DNA from: Acrasis kona | Taxonomy: Eukaryota > Heterolobosea > Eutetramitea > Acrasida > Acrasidae | Direction: 5' to 3' | NCBI GenBank assembly: GCA_026419775.2 | Contig: JAOPGA020001250.1 | Span: 1 to 54,820, forward strand | DNA: 54,820 nucleotides | Shown here: piece after piece, positions 21,882 through 31,488 of the stretch | How positions within the stretch are numbered: the first letter of the stretch is position 1 | How the letters are laid out: the number at the start of each line of letters is the position of its first letter | Position numbers and translations under genes: made by a program | The notes under the pieces: generated by a model | The model's database searches: none | What the model saw: the letters and a program-made list of their open reading frames with translations, nothing else | Told to the model about the DNA's origin: nothing

Positions 21882-22874
21882 ATGTCGAAGTTCAAGTCAT
21901 TCGTACATAGAACAAAAGATAGTATCAACGTCAAGTTCGGCAAGGCTGAGCGTACCATTGACGAGGATTACGAAGTGCTCGCAAGAAAGTTTGAGACAAT
22001 CGCAACGGCTGCCACGAACTACAACAAGCATGTTCAACAGTTTATAGAAAACTTCCACTCCATGTCCACAACAATGACTTTCCTTGCAGAGGACATGAGC
22101 GATCTATATAAGAACTCCGATGACCAATATAATAGACAACTATCCGATAAAGTCATGGAGGTTGCCACAGATTGTGAAGTTAGCGCAGTAAGGCCCTTCC
22201 AAGATCAAATCACAGACACAGTTGTCATCCCATTGAACGATTTCATTGCCAAGTTTGAACCATGCAGGCAATTGTGCAAACAGAGAGCGACAAAGCTACA
22301 AGAGTACGACTACTACAAGACAAAAGTAAAAAAGTTGATGGAGAAGCCAAACAAGGACCCCATGAAGCTACCCAACAACAAGACAAAGATGAACCAACAC
22401 AAGGACGAATTAGATTTGATACAAACACAGTCCATGGAGAAGTTCACTGAAATTATACAGGAGCAACCCATTGTGTTTGGACCAGTTGCACAAAAGACCA
22501 TTAATGCACTTTTGAACTACTCATCCAAACTAACATCCTCCTTCAACAGACTTCAAGAATACTCTGTAGAAACGGTTGCCGTTACAAGGACAGCCACTGA
22601 TTATGCGCCAGTCAGTCTTAAGCCACTACCAACCCAACAAACAACCACATCATTTGTGAAACCATCAGCAACGGTCGTCGTTCCACCCAAATATGATTGC
22701 GACTGGTTCTACTTGAACAGTGCTTTGGCTCAAGAGGGTCCCATTACATTTGCTCAATTGGCCAGTAAATTCAAGACCATGGAGTTGAATGACTCTTCGT
22801 ACGTTTTCGGTGGTGATTTGAGCGACTGGAAACCTATTAGCGAAATGCCAGACCTCAAAAGATATTTGAATTAA
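21882..22874 (+). CDS. BAR-domain protein with C-terminal GYF-like domain
   Basis: 330 residues from the ATG of MSKFKSFVHRTKDSINVKFG, preferred to an in-frame ATG 60 bases upstream because of its A-rich AAAAAC context and because the BAR fold begins there. Residues 1-250 are a helical BAR domain of the amphiphysin/Rvs kind (AERTIDEDYEVLARKFETI..., VVIPLNDFIAKFEPCR). A Pro/Thr linker follows, then about 270-326 a GYF_2-like module: WFYLNSALAQEGPITFAQL, ending in SDWKPISEMPDLKRYL. BAR domains bend or sense curved membranes, and GYF modules bind proline-rich peptides in other proteins, so this is probably a membrane-to-partner adaptor like the BAR-SH3 proteins. A second BAR gene lies 5 kb to the right. 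Confidence 0.8.
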   Translation: MSKFKSFVHRTKDSINVKFGKAERTIDEDYEVLARKFETIATAATNYNKHVQQFIENFHSMSTTMTFLAEDMSDLYKNSDDQYNRQLSDKVMEVATDCEVSAVRPFQDQITDTVVIPLNDFIAKFEPCRQLCKQRATKLQEYDYYKTKVKKLMEKPNKDPMKLPNNKTKMNQHKDELDLIQTQSMEKFTEIIQEQPIVFGPVAQKTINALLNYSSKLTSSFNRLQEYSVETVAVTRTATDYAPVSLKPLPTQQTTTSFVKPSATVVVPPKYDCDWFYLNSALAQEGPITFAQLASKFKTMELNDSSYVFGGDLSDWKPISEMPDLKRYLN

Positions 22875-23035
22875 AATAGATTTTAATGTGATTGGTTGTT
22901 TTTAATTGTGTTTTGTGTTGTTGACTTGTAGTGAGTGTTGCTACCGGAAGTTCGGGGATCCTGAGGTTTTAATACCATGGAATACAACCAAAGTTCGTTT
23001 TAAACGAACTGGTGAAGAAAACAATCAAATCTGAA

Positions 23036-23683
23036 ATGAACAATTGCTGTGTGGCATCTACAAGAGAGAGAACAGAGAAAACTCATGCAAATCACTTGAA
23101 AGAAATTGAGCAGATGGGAGACTTTGATGAGGTGTTTGTTGGAGATAGTATAACAGAGAACTTTAAATATTTTGAACAAGAGTCCTTATGGTTAGACTAC
23201 ACATTTGGCAAAAAAGTATTGAATGCAGGGGTTGGTGGAGACAAAACCAGCAATGTATTGTGGAGGCTACAAAATGGACTCTTTGATAATATTAGACCAA
23301 GCAAGGTGTCCCTTATGATTGGTACTAATAACATCGAGAAGGACAATCCTGTCGCTATCACAGAAGCCATCAAATTAATTATAGAACACATTCATAATGC
23401 CGTTCCGAATGCAAAAATAAAAGTATATGCGGTCCTTCCAAGAAGTGTGACTAATCCGAAGAAGGACAACAACATTATGAAAAAAGTTTGCAGCCTGAAC
23501 AAACAAGTTCAAGAGATGTTACAAGTTAATTTCCAGAGCTTCACTGAGTTTATAGATATGAGTGCCTCATTCGCTCAAGGAGCCGATTACGAAGAATTAA
23601 ATCAAAACTTGTACTTTGACCACGTCCACCTAAATGCTTCTGGCTATTCAGTTTGGCATAAGTTCTTAAAGGAGAGTGGATAA
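23036..23683 (+). CDS. SGNH/GDSL hydrolase, PAF-acetylhydrolase-like
   Basis: 215 residues from the first in-frame ATG (MNNCCVASTRERTEK); an upstream GTG is not a plausible start. Blocks of the SGNH family are visible in order: VGDSIT (catalytic Ser), NAGVGGD (Gly), MIGTNN (Asn) and FDHVHLN (Asp and His). The spacing and the sequence LMIGTNNIEKDNP resemble the catalytic subunits of PAF acetylhydrolase 1b. It should hydrolyse an ester bond in a small acetylated or acylated substrate; the true substrate is unknown. There is no signal peptide, so it is cytosolic. Single exon; AATAAA-like signals follow the stop. Confidence 0.85.
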   Translation: MNNCCVASTRERTEKTHANHLKEIEQMGDFDEVFVGDSITENFKYFEQESLWLDYTFGKKVLNAGVGGDKTSNVLWRLQNGLFDNIRPSKVSLMIGTNNIEKDNPVAITEAIKLIIEHIHNAVPNAKIKVYAVLPRSVTNPKKDNNIMKKVCSLNKQVQEMLQVNFQSFTEFIDMSASFAQGADYEELNQNLYFDHVHLNASGYSVWHKFLKESG

Positions 23684-23803
23684 ATGTATAAATAAAATAA
23701 TATTTACATACGTGCGGTTCATCTGGGAACGTATCAGAGTTGATACTGACGATAAAAATAGATTAGTTGTAAACTGGTTGAACATTTACCATCACTACGG
23801 GAT

Positions 23804-24151
23804 ATGAGGATTTTAGTAGGAAGTCCGTTAAAGAAAAGTTCGGAATATCAATACACAAATTGTAGAGACCCACTAAAATATTATGATTTGATGATACAAG
23901 AGCATAACAAGTTCGTGGAACAGCAAGACAAAGAAAGAGAGGAATGGAACATGAAGCAAGATTTATGGAGGTCGAAAATAGAACAGATGTTTGAAAACAA
24001 AAAAAAGTGGGATAAAAATGTTGAGGAGTTCACGAAAAGAGAACAAAAGAAGCAAGAGGAAAAGAAGAAATTAAAACTGAAGAAGGAGGAGGAGAGGAGG
24101 AAAGCTATTGAAGATAGGGTGATATTAAGGAGAATGGCAAAAGTATGGTAG
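23804..24151 (+). CDS. Short coiled-coil protein, unknown
   Basis: 115 residues from an ATG, ending 82 bases before the alpha-SNAP start on the same strand. After a short N-terminus (MRILVGSPLKKSSEYQYTN) the protein is one long, very charged helix (KQEEKKKLKLKKEEERRKA). It has no signal, membrane span or recognised domain. Its position between two well-supported genes and its clean frame favour a real gene. Basic helices of this kind occur in ribosome-assembly and basal-body proteins, but no function can be assigned. Confidence 0.55.
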   Translation: MRILVGSPLKKSSEYQYTNCRDPLKYYDLMIQEHNKFVEQQDKEREEWNMKQDLWRSKIEQMFENKKKWDKNVEEFTKREQKKQEEKKKLKLKKEEERRKAIEDRVILRRMAKVW

Positions 24152-24233
24152 TATCTAATAGAGACACGTGTATAATAAAGAACATTCCGGTTACGAAATA
24201 CTAGTTGACTGTACTTCTATTCGTTCTTTTAAA

Positions 24234-25162
24234 ATGGCCTCAACACGCTCCTCCCAAGAAGGTGATGAGTTGGTACTCAAAGCCGAAAAAGAACTTAAGA
24301 GTTGGGGGGTGTTTGGTAACAAGTATGAAAAAGCCCTGGAGTACTATCAAAAAGCTATCAACATTTATAAGATGAACAAAAACTGTATGAACTTTTTTAT
24401 GAAGTTTTGGTTTAATTCTGCTTAGGGAAGGAGGCAGGTGACACTCTACACAAGACCGTATTGTGCCATTTGAAGCTAGAAAGCAGGTTTGACGCTGCTC
24501 AATCCTACTTGGATGCTGCACAAAATTATCTTAAAGTTTCTAAAAAAGATACAATTACAAGCTTAGAGTGCGCAATAAATGAGTTCTCAGACATGGGTAA
24601 ACTGGACAAAGTTGGAAAGATAGAGCAGCAGTTGGCCGAATTATACGAAGACGAAGGATCAGAGGAGGGCAACTTGGAGAAGGCCATCCAACATTATGAA
24701 AGAGCAGAGCACTTGTATGATAGTGAGAACATGAAATCAGCATCTAACACTTGCATGCAAAAGGCAGCCCACATAAATGCGATGGTCGGAAATTACGAGA
24801 AAGCTCTTGGAAGTTTTGAACAATCTGCCAGAAATGCACTTGATGACAAATTGCTTAAGTATGGAGCAAAAGATTCTTTCTTTAAGGCAGGACTGTGCGG
24901 TCTCTGCAAAATGGACAATGCTGATGAGGACCTACCGGAGTTTAAAGAGAAGTTTGAATCATACAAAGAAGAGGATGTAATGTTTGAAGACTCATATGAA
25001 TGTAAACTGGTGGATAAGTTAATCATTGCAATTGAGGGCAAGAATGTAAAAGCTTTCCAAATGGCCATTAAAGAATATGACAACATAAAGAGACTAGACA
25101 ATTGGAAGACTCAAATACTCCTGAAGATCAAGGATAAGGTTGGAACAACCGATTTGACATAA
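24234..25162 (+). CDS. NAPA: Alpha-SNAP (soluble NSF attachment protein)
   Basis: Alpha-SNAP couples the NSF ATPase to SNARE bundles so that they are taken apart after membrane fusion. Exon 1 (24234-24384) and exon 2 (24426-25162) are joined by a 41-nt intron (24385-24425) that splits a Trp codon: KMNKN-W-KEAGDTLHK. The 295-residue product equals the usual length. TPR-like helical repeats run throughout, with family hallmarks: GNKYEKALEYYQKAINIYKM, DAAQSYLDAAQNYLK, GNLEKAIQHYERAEHLY, DKLLKYGAKDSFFKAGLC and the C-terminal DNWKTQILLKIKDKV, the region that activates NSF. The start is the first ATG in the repeat-compatible frame (MASTRSSQEGDELV). Confidence 0.93.
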
Positions 25163-25225
25163 ATTCTTCTTCACTTCTATGTTTTGTTCATTTTGTGTGT
25201 TTTGTAAAGTTGACCTGCGCATTAA

Positions 25226-27773
25226 ATGTCTGAGTCTCTATCGAAGTTCTACGCAAATATAAGATGGTGTTTGCAGATTATATCAGACCACATAAACGAA
25301 CCAGAACGAAATTTAGACCATCGGTCTCAAAACATTAGAAACAGATACAAGCATTATTCTCTCCAGTTATTAAAAAAACTACGGCAGGATATAACCGTAT
25401 TTCAATCGTCATGTCACATCTATGATAATTTTGGAGCAGTTCAGGAATTAACAGAGCTTCTTTCATCGGCAACCATTTACTTACTTTTATCTGAAATCGT
25501 ATTGCAGGAAAGCCCTAGGAGCGTCACAGTAAGTTAGTCGGTTACCGTATCCTAACGCATTAGAATTACATATCATCTGATAAACAAAACCGAGAAACAT
25601 CAGCGAAGATTCTACTACTATGGCTTAAAAATAGGGACATTGTACCAATAAGATCTGATACTATGAAGACAGTGACAGAGCATGATGTTGTGAAGAGTGA
25701 TCCTATGATTATGGTTAGTTAATGATTATCATTTACATTCTTAACATTTAGAGTGTTCATGAAGAACTAATTGAGAGCTTAATGGAGCGCTACTTAAAAT
25801 CTTCGCTGTCTGTATCAGATGTAGTAGAGGCAGTGTCAGCTATAAATTTAGCGCACAATCTTGAAGACGACGTTGACATAAACAGCGGCGTTAGTATTCA
25901 AAGCATCGACTTACTCGAAAAGGGCATGATTGTTTGGCTAAACAAGGTATCGGAAGCTCACTCAAAATACTCAAACAAGCAGCCCACAAAATACACATAT
26001 TGGAGAAACTTATGTGATGGTGTTGCTGTGATTAAAGCTATTACATCCTACAAACCAGAAACTGTGGTATTGTACAAAAAAGCAAGGGAAAAGAGCTATA
26101 TGGATGGGCAAGACCGCTTGCATAACTGGGTTATCATAAATGAATACTGTGAAAGTATTGGGGTGCATATGAGCTTTTCTCCTATAGATATCTCCGATAT
26201 ACAGCTACCTTCGTTACGATCTAATTTTGTAATATTTCTATGCGATCTCTTTAATGTTCTCGTTTATGATGAGGACGAGCAGGAGGAACCGAATCCTGTA
26301 AAAGAGTCAGTTGAGATGCCAACCGAAAATATTGCCGTCACACACTCTGTCGATGTAAACAAAACATTAATGAGTGTCGACAAAATAAGACGATCTATAC
26401 AAATAGCAGCTAGTCAAAGTTTGACAGATGAAGAAGTGTCTTATACTGTAGAGGAACCAGAGGATGTATGCAGTGAAGATGAAGATATTGTTGTAATAAA
26501 AGATGATAAAGTTGACTTGGATGTTATAGATGTGCCACAAGCGAGACCCCAAACTCCCCCACTTCATCATATGGGAGTAACCAACCATACAGCTGTAGAA
26601 AGACCAGACACAGGCGATAAGAAATCAGAGTATATAGAACCAGATATAACCAACAATACAAAAGCTCTTGAACAAGACAATATTGACGATGAAGAGTTGG
26701 AAGAAGAGGAGATCAAATTGCATTATTTACAATTATATAATGAGGCAGAAGACAAAAGTAGAGCTCTAGAAGAAAACAACAAAAAGTTAGAAAAAGACAT
26801 AGAACAATTGATTCTCGAGAAGGCTGAATTAGAAGAAAAGTACAAAAACGATTCCAACATTCTTTTAGAAGAAAATCAAAATTTGAAAGAACTCATACAA
26901 ACAAAACAAAACGAATTCGAGGAGGAGAAAAAGTCACTTCGTGGTGAAATCCAACAACTTCGACATGAATTTGAAATTGAAAGGGAAAGAATAGAGGAGC
27001 AGGCAGTTCGTCATTATGTCGAAAGAAACACAGCTTCTAAACAGCCCACTAAACTTGTTGCACATGCTACTCCCCAAATACAAGCGCTAGACTTTCCTCA
27101 ACCAAAAGCTACCCAGATTGCTCCAACTCACGCTGAACCAGTGGCAGACGTTAATGCAGCTAAAGCTAATACGTATATAACTCAAGATTATGACTCTGAT
27201 TCAGATCAAGAAGATGCAGCAACCATCGAGGACCATACCCCAACCATTCTAGAATTTGCTCCAAATGAAGATTTGGATAGTACCTTAGAGAACAGAAGAG
27301 AACAAGAGAAGAGGATTCAAAAATTAGAACAGCTTCGCAGACAAAAGGAGATTGAAGAGTCAGAAAGAAAGCTGAAACAAAAGCAGAACAGCGTAAAGTT
27401 CAGCGGACGTAGTAACAAACAATTAATTAGAAACGCAATTCAACATGTTTGCTTACAAAGCAAAGCTGATGATCTACAAAAAAGTACATTGCTTGATGTT
27501 CTAAGGGATCACAAGGGCGGAGAACATTATATTGTCCTCCTTACTAACGATAAGAATTCCAAATTCAAAGGCTTGTATGTGAATACAGAAAATAATACTT
27601 TGATAAAGCTGTTTGGAGAGGGACCTCCGACTTTGACCGCAGACGGTATCGAGATTTATTTACGCTACGATAGCGCTTCCAAAAGGTTCAATGTGCTTCC
27701 TACCAAAGATTTTTTGATCACTACAGATGCAGTTGTAATACCCAATAAAAAAAAGAAAAATGTCCGATTGTAA
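25226..27773 (+). CDS. CAMSAP: CAMSAP/Patronin microtubule minus-end-binding protein
   Basis: CAMSAPs cap and stabilise free microtubule minus ends through a CKK domain. Three exons (25226-25528, 25564-25713, 25752-27773) with 35- and 38-nt introns (both with CTAAC or TTAAC near the AG) are all in phase and give 824 residues. An N-terminal helical part leads into a CAMSAP-type calponin-homology region (about 130-320: YWRNLCDGVAVIKAITSYKP; LRSNFVIFLCDLFNVLV). An acidic linker follows, then a coiled coil (about 465-570) and the CKK domain (about 700-815: SNKQLIRNAIQHVCLQSKAD, FKGLYVNTENNTLIKLFGEG-PPTL, YDSASKRFNVLPTKDF). The order CH, coil, CKK matches animal family members. The stop lies 10 bases from the stop of the convergent BAR-SH3 gene. 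Confidence 0.9.
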
Positions 27774-27783
27774 AAATACATTT

Positions 27784-29058
27784 TTATTTTGATTTGACAT
27801 AATTTGATGGGAAAAGTCCTCTCTTACCAGTTCTTTTATTTAATCCTTTCAGCCACCCTCCTTCCAATTCTTCTTCGACGGTAAGTAGATCACCTTCTTC
27901 GAATCCAAGTTCATCCTGTCCGTCTCCTTGGAATGTATAAAGTGCCTCCATAACCTTTTCTGCACCTGGTACTTTCGTCACGTTCATTCCTCCTGCCTCC
28001 ACGAAATTCTTCGGGAAGTATCCAATTGCATTTTTTGTTTTCGTGTTACATCCTAACCACCAATCTCCTTCTGAATTATGAACAATGATCTTGTCTCCCT
28101 CTTTGAACGATATTTCGGTCTTTTCTTGGGCGTCGTAATCATAAAGTGCTTGAACAGTAATGTGGTTGTCTGATGGTGCTGGATTATTTCTTGGAGAGTT
28201 TTGTGCTGAAGAGGCGAGTCTAGGAGAGTCCTTTTTTGCGGGAGAGGTTGTTACTGGAGTGTTTGCTGGTGAGGATTTGAATGAAGTGGGACTGTTTGGT
28301 TTTGATTGTGGGCTGTTGATGGTTGCGTCTGCTTTTGACTTGCTCTTCTCCTTAAGTTTATCAATGTATGGCAGAAGGTCATGGGTAAGAGTGTAACCTT
28401 CGGCGAAGAAGTGGTGGAACGAGTACAAAAGATTACAAACGTCATTAAGATGTTTAGTATCTCTTCGTGCAATTTGCTCTATACTACCTTGGTATGTCTC
28501 GGCGTAGAGATCATCTCTTTCTTCAATTAGTTTTTCAAGCTTAGCCTCTTCTGCTGCAATTTTTTCTGGCATTTTTGGATCGTTGCTCGTTTCCTTCTTT
28601 TTCTTAAGTGACTCCACTGTTGCTGTTTGAGCGTTAGCCTCGAGCCTCTTGTTGTTATATCGGTTGTGCAGTCTGGTTCCCTCCTCAAACTCTGTTTGGA
28701 ACAATGTCGTGGGTTGCACGAACTTATCAATGATGTTAATAAGCATGGAATGTTGTATGGTCGAAAGAGATTTTAATGCCTCTCCGACTTTGATGAGTGC
28801 CTCGCTGTACTCTGTAGAGTGCTCCTCTTCCATACCTGCCCCCGAGAAAAACTCACCAACCTCGTTTTGGTGTTTGCTTGTACCTTCGCTTTTCGTCGAA
28901 AAAGTTCTTGTGATTCTCACCGACTTTTCTACGTATTTTTCTGTACGATTAATTCTCTCCCTCAATTGTTTGTACTCCTCATCCTCCGTACCACCTTCGC
29001 CCTTATTTATTTTTTCTTTAATCAATTGTCTTATAATCTTCAGATTCTTTCCCTTCAT
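27784..29058 (-). CDS. BAR-domain protein with two SH3 domains
   Basis: 424 residues, single exon. Residues 1-250 form a BAR domain (NLKIIRQLIKEKINKG; EEHSTEYSEALIKVGEALKS). A Ser/Pro/Lys-rich linker (about 250-300) carries several SP sites. Two SH3 domains follow: about 303-352 (QALYDYDAQEKTEISFKEGD, DWWLGC, GYFPKNFVE) and about 370-423 (ALYTFQGDGQDELGFEEGD, GWLKGL, GLFPSNYV). Both keep the ALYxY/F, WW/GW and P-x-N-Y/F residues that hold proline peptides. The layout suits an endocytic or actin-linked scaffold; members with two C-terminal SH3 domains are less common than those with one. Its start lies 128 bases from the KIN17 stop on the same strand. Confidence 0.88.
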   Translation of the reverse strand: MKGKNLKIIRQLIKEKINKGEGGTEDEEYKQLRERINRTEKYVEKSVRITRTFSTKSEGTSKHQNEVGEFFSGAGMEEEHSTEYSEALIKVGEALKSLSTIQHSMLINIIDKFVQPTTLFQTEFEEGTRLHNRYNNKRLEANAQTATVESLKKKKETSNDPKMPEKIAAEEAKLEKLIEERDDLYAETYQGSIEQIARRDTKHLNDVCNLLYSFHHFFAEGYTLTHDLLPYIDKLKEKSKSKADATINSPQSKPNSPTSFKSSPANTPVTTSPAKKDSPRLASSAQNSPRNNPAPSDNHITVQALYDYDAQEKTEISFKEGDKIIVHNSEGDWWLGCNTKTKNAIGYFPKNFVEAGGMNVTKVPGAEKVMEALYTFQGDGQDELGFEEGDLLTVEEELEGGWLKGLNKRTGKRGLFPSNYVKSK

Positions 29059-29186
29059 GTTTGTACCAACCTGTCACTGTTTTTGTCAAACCCTTGAGTA
29101 AATTAATCAAGATCATATTCGGTCAACTAACTCTATAAAATTGTGCAAACAACGACAAGTATTTACGAACCAGTACATGTGGAAGA

Positions 29187-30404
29187 TCAATTTTTATTTG
29201 GATGTATTTTGCTAAAATCTTCGTACTCCATTTTAATGCTCTTATTTATTTTGCATATTTGTAGAGTTGCATAACATTTATCAATATTGACACTTTCCAA
29301 GATGGCCCTGTAACCACGATACTCCCCCTTTAGCACACGAACTTCACCTCCTATTTGTGGTATCACCGTCTCCAGATAATCTTGATCAATCTTCAGTACG
29401 TCACCAGAATCTAACATTTCAACTTCTGCTGCGGAACCTTCAATGTTGCGCACCACGCCCTTATGCTTATAGTACTGTCCGTCGGATAATGTTTTATTCA
29501 ACACTTTAACTACAATGTCAGGCTTCAACCAACAAGACGCTTTTACTGTTTCATGACTTTGTTTGTATTTTTTATTCTTTTCTTCCTCCTCTAGTCTTAT
29601 TTGTTCCAAATTAGAAAGTTTTCGTTTATTGTCATTCACATTATTTGTAAATGTTGGAACGTGTTTGTCATTGTTTTCGTTATTTATTACAAATGTTGGT
29701 TTTTCTAGCTTGACTTTCAGGTTTGCAATGGAGAATGGGGTAATGGGTTTCGGTTCTTCTCCGTGTATGTCATCTTGTTTTAAATCATTTTCATCTGCTT
29801 CTTCGGGTCTGACATCTTTACCCTCGTCTTGAAGCTCTTTTTCTGCCTGTCTCTCCATTTCTTTTGCTGCTTGCATTTGTATCTCGATCAGTTTTAGTTG
29901 ACGCTGCATGTCGGTGAGATCATGTTGTTCCCTCTTCTTATCCTGCGCTTTTTGTTCAATGTCTTTTTCATCTTTCTTGATGTACTTCATGAACCAACCT
30001 CTGGGTGTCTCCTCCACCTCACATATTCCTTGTGCCCCTACAGTGCGAACAAATCCGGCGAGTGAAGACCAGCAAGTTGCATTCATATGTACATGGTTTT
30101 TATCCGCAATGTATTGTTGATAAACGGTGTTCGCCTTTACTTTTGTCCCAGGGTGTTGAGTGCGAAGAATGTCCAAGAAATCGTGTTTAAATCTTGCTGA
30201 AAAGTTTGCGAGGAATTTGCTAGGATTTCCCGAAAAAACGGCCATTTGACGCCTATGGGATTCGCCCATACAGTGACATTTGAATCCATTCGCATCCCTG
30301 CATTGCTTCTCGCACATTTGGCAGTACCATTTTAGTTTTTGGAGTCCTTTAGCTTTAATTCTTTTGCCAACTTCTTTGGCTGTTAGAAAACCATCTTTAC
30401 CCAT
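29187..30404 (-). CDS. KIN: KIN17 DNA/RNA-binding protein
   Basis: KIN17 is a conserved nuclear protein tied to DNA replication, repair and the spliceosome. All 405 residues are in one exon. The N-terminus MGKDGFLTAKEVGKRIKAKG is the family start. A C2H2 zinc finger follows (CQMCEKQCRDANGFKCHCMG then ESH), then the winged-helix KIN17 core (FSARFKHDFLDILRTQHPGT, VYQQYIADKNHVHMNATCWS, TPRGWFMKYI), a charged coil and a C-terminal tandem SH3-like/KOW part (WLKPDIVVKVLNKTL; GGEVRVLKGEYRGYRAILES). The length and domain order match other KIN17 proteins. A TGACGTAA site lies about 160 bases upstream of the start. Confidence 0.95.
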   Translation of the reverse strand: MGKDGFLTAKEVGKRIKAKGLQKLKWYCQMCEKQCRDANGFKCHCMGESHRRQMAVFSGNPSKFLANFSARFKHDFLDILRTQHPGTKVKANTVYQQYIADKNHVHMNATCWSSLAGFVRTVGAQGICEVEETPRGWFMKYIKKDEKDIEQKAQDKKREQHDLTDMQRQLKLIEIQMQAAKEMERQAEKELQDEGKDVRPEEADENDLKQDDIHGEEPKPITPFSIANLKVKLEKPTFVINNENNDKHVPTFTNNVNDNKRKLSNLEQIRLEEEEKNKKYKQSHETVKASCWLKPDIVVKVLNKTLSDGQYYKHKGVVRNIEGSAAEVEMLDSGDVLKIDQDYLETVIPQIGGEVRVLKGEYRGYRAILESVNIDKCYATLQICKINKSIKMEYEDFSKIHPNKN

Positions 30405-31488
30405 TTTTTGTAATTATTGTTGAAGAGATGATGGAACAACCTCGTACTTGACAAATATTTTTAATGAGGAGAACATGGACCTAGCAAGACATACTAGCGG
30501 AATAGCATGGCTCACGACATTCCAAAAAAAACAACGATGGACGCCACAAAGAAGCTAAAATTATGACGTAAATTATGACTTACCAATAGTTGGAACATTT
30601 CACTGGACTCAAACAGAATACTGTATTAAATTACGTGCTACAACCAGTCATTGGAATTACACATTACTCCACTACATGCAAAGCGCGAATTTTCAGAAAA
30701 TGAAACAAGGTTCGGAGAATCAAGATGTTTTAAAGGGTGTAATCTTCATCATCTCTGAAGAAGTAATTGCAACTGATATTATCAAACAAAAAACATATGT
30801 AATTCGATGGAGCACGGACCAGATCTGTTGGTTATTGGAGATAGAGCTAATACCTGTAGTTTAGACCACTAGGTTCTGGACGAAGCGGAGAATAGAAAGA
30901 TTAGAAATCCATTGAGTCAGAACGCTCAAAGGCAATCAATCAGCAGTTGTGGGAAACGTAAATTTTATTACATACAGATTTGAACCAGTAGGGGACAAGT
31001 TAGTCTCCGATTCATGTCCGTCTTTTTACATGTGTGATGTAATAACGACGGGTACAAGCATAGCCAGGTTTTAATTCTTTTTGTACATCCTTTTCATTTT
31101 CAAAAAGTAAAATGGTAAACTGTCTGAAGTTATGCTATTTTTTCTGTAACGTAGCTTTTCGTAATTTTGCTTTTTGATTTTTTAATGGCTGGAATAATGC
31201 GGTGGTTGACTGCGATAAAGTGGAATTGTAAAAATTGACACTGAAAGGCTAAAATAAACTATAGTGTATGACAACTACATGTATTAATATTATGACCAAA
31301 AACATTGGGCTCAAGAACACCCTATATCTTTATATAAAATATTGTTCAATGTCTGTGATGATTACAACGCCCTTGTCTCAAAATAAGTGGCGAAAATCTA
31401 GATCTCTATTGTTGACTATAAATTTGTGGACTAACGAATTAAAAGGTTTCAAACAAAGACCGCCCTCTATTGGATAACAGCAAAGTTT
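30405..31488. other. Intergenic; one doubtful small ORF
   Basis: Divergent region between KIN17 and the membrane protein. A 62-codon plus ORF with ATG (30676-30864; DVLKGVIFIISEEVIATDII) is somewhat protein-like but has no family match or splice partner. A C/D-box-like pair (TGATGT near 31036, CTGA near 31115) is too weak to call. A TGACGTAA site lies at 30564-30571. Otherwise AT-rich. Confidence 0.35.
30564..30571. promoter_or_regulatory. TGACGTAA (CRE/ATF-like) site upstream of KIN17
   Basis: An eight-base TGACGTAA. The same core, or its complement TTACGTCA, occurs close upstream of at least three other genes in this window (RPL26, the Tudor-like methyltransferase, the secreted protein). 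bZIP factors of the ATF/CREB type bind such sites in other eukaryotes; use here is inference. Confidence 0.3.

Noticed and set aside
23012-23035. GTG start for the SGNH hydrolase
   Set aside because: Nuclear eukaryotic genes start at ATG; the next in-frame ATG at 23036 keeps all motifs.
31030-31120. C/D snoRNA between KIN17 and the membrane protein
   Set aside because: C and D words occur but without a terminal stem or guide-like spacing; expected by chance in AT-rich DNA.
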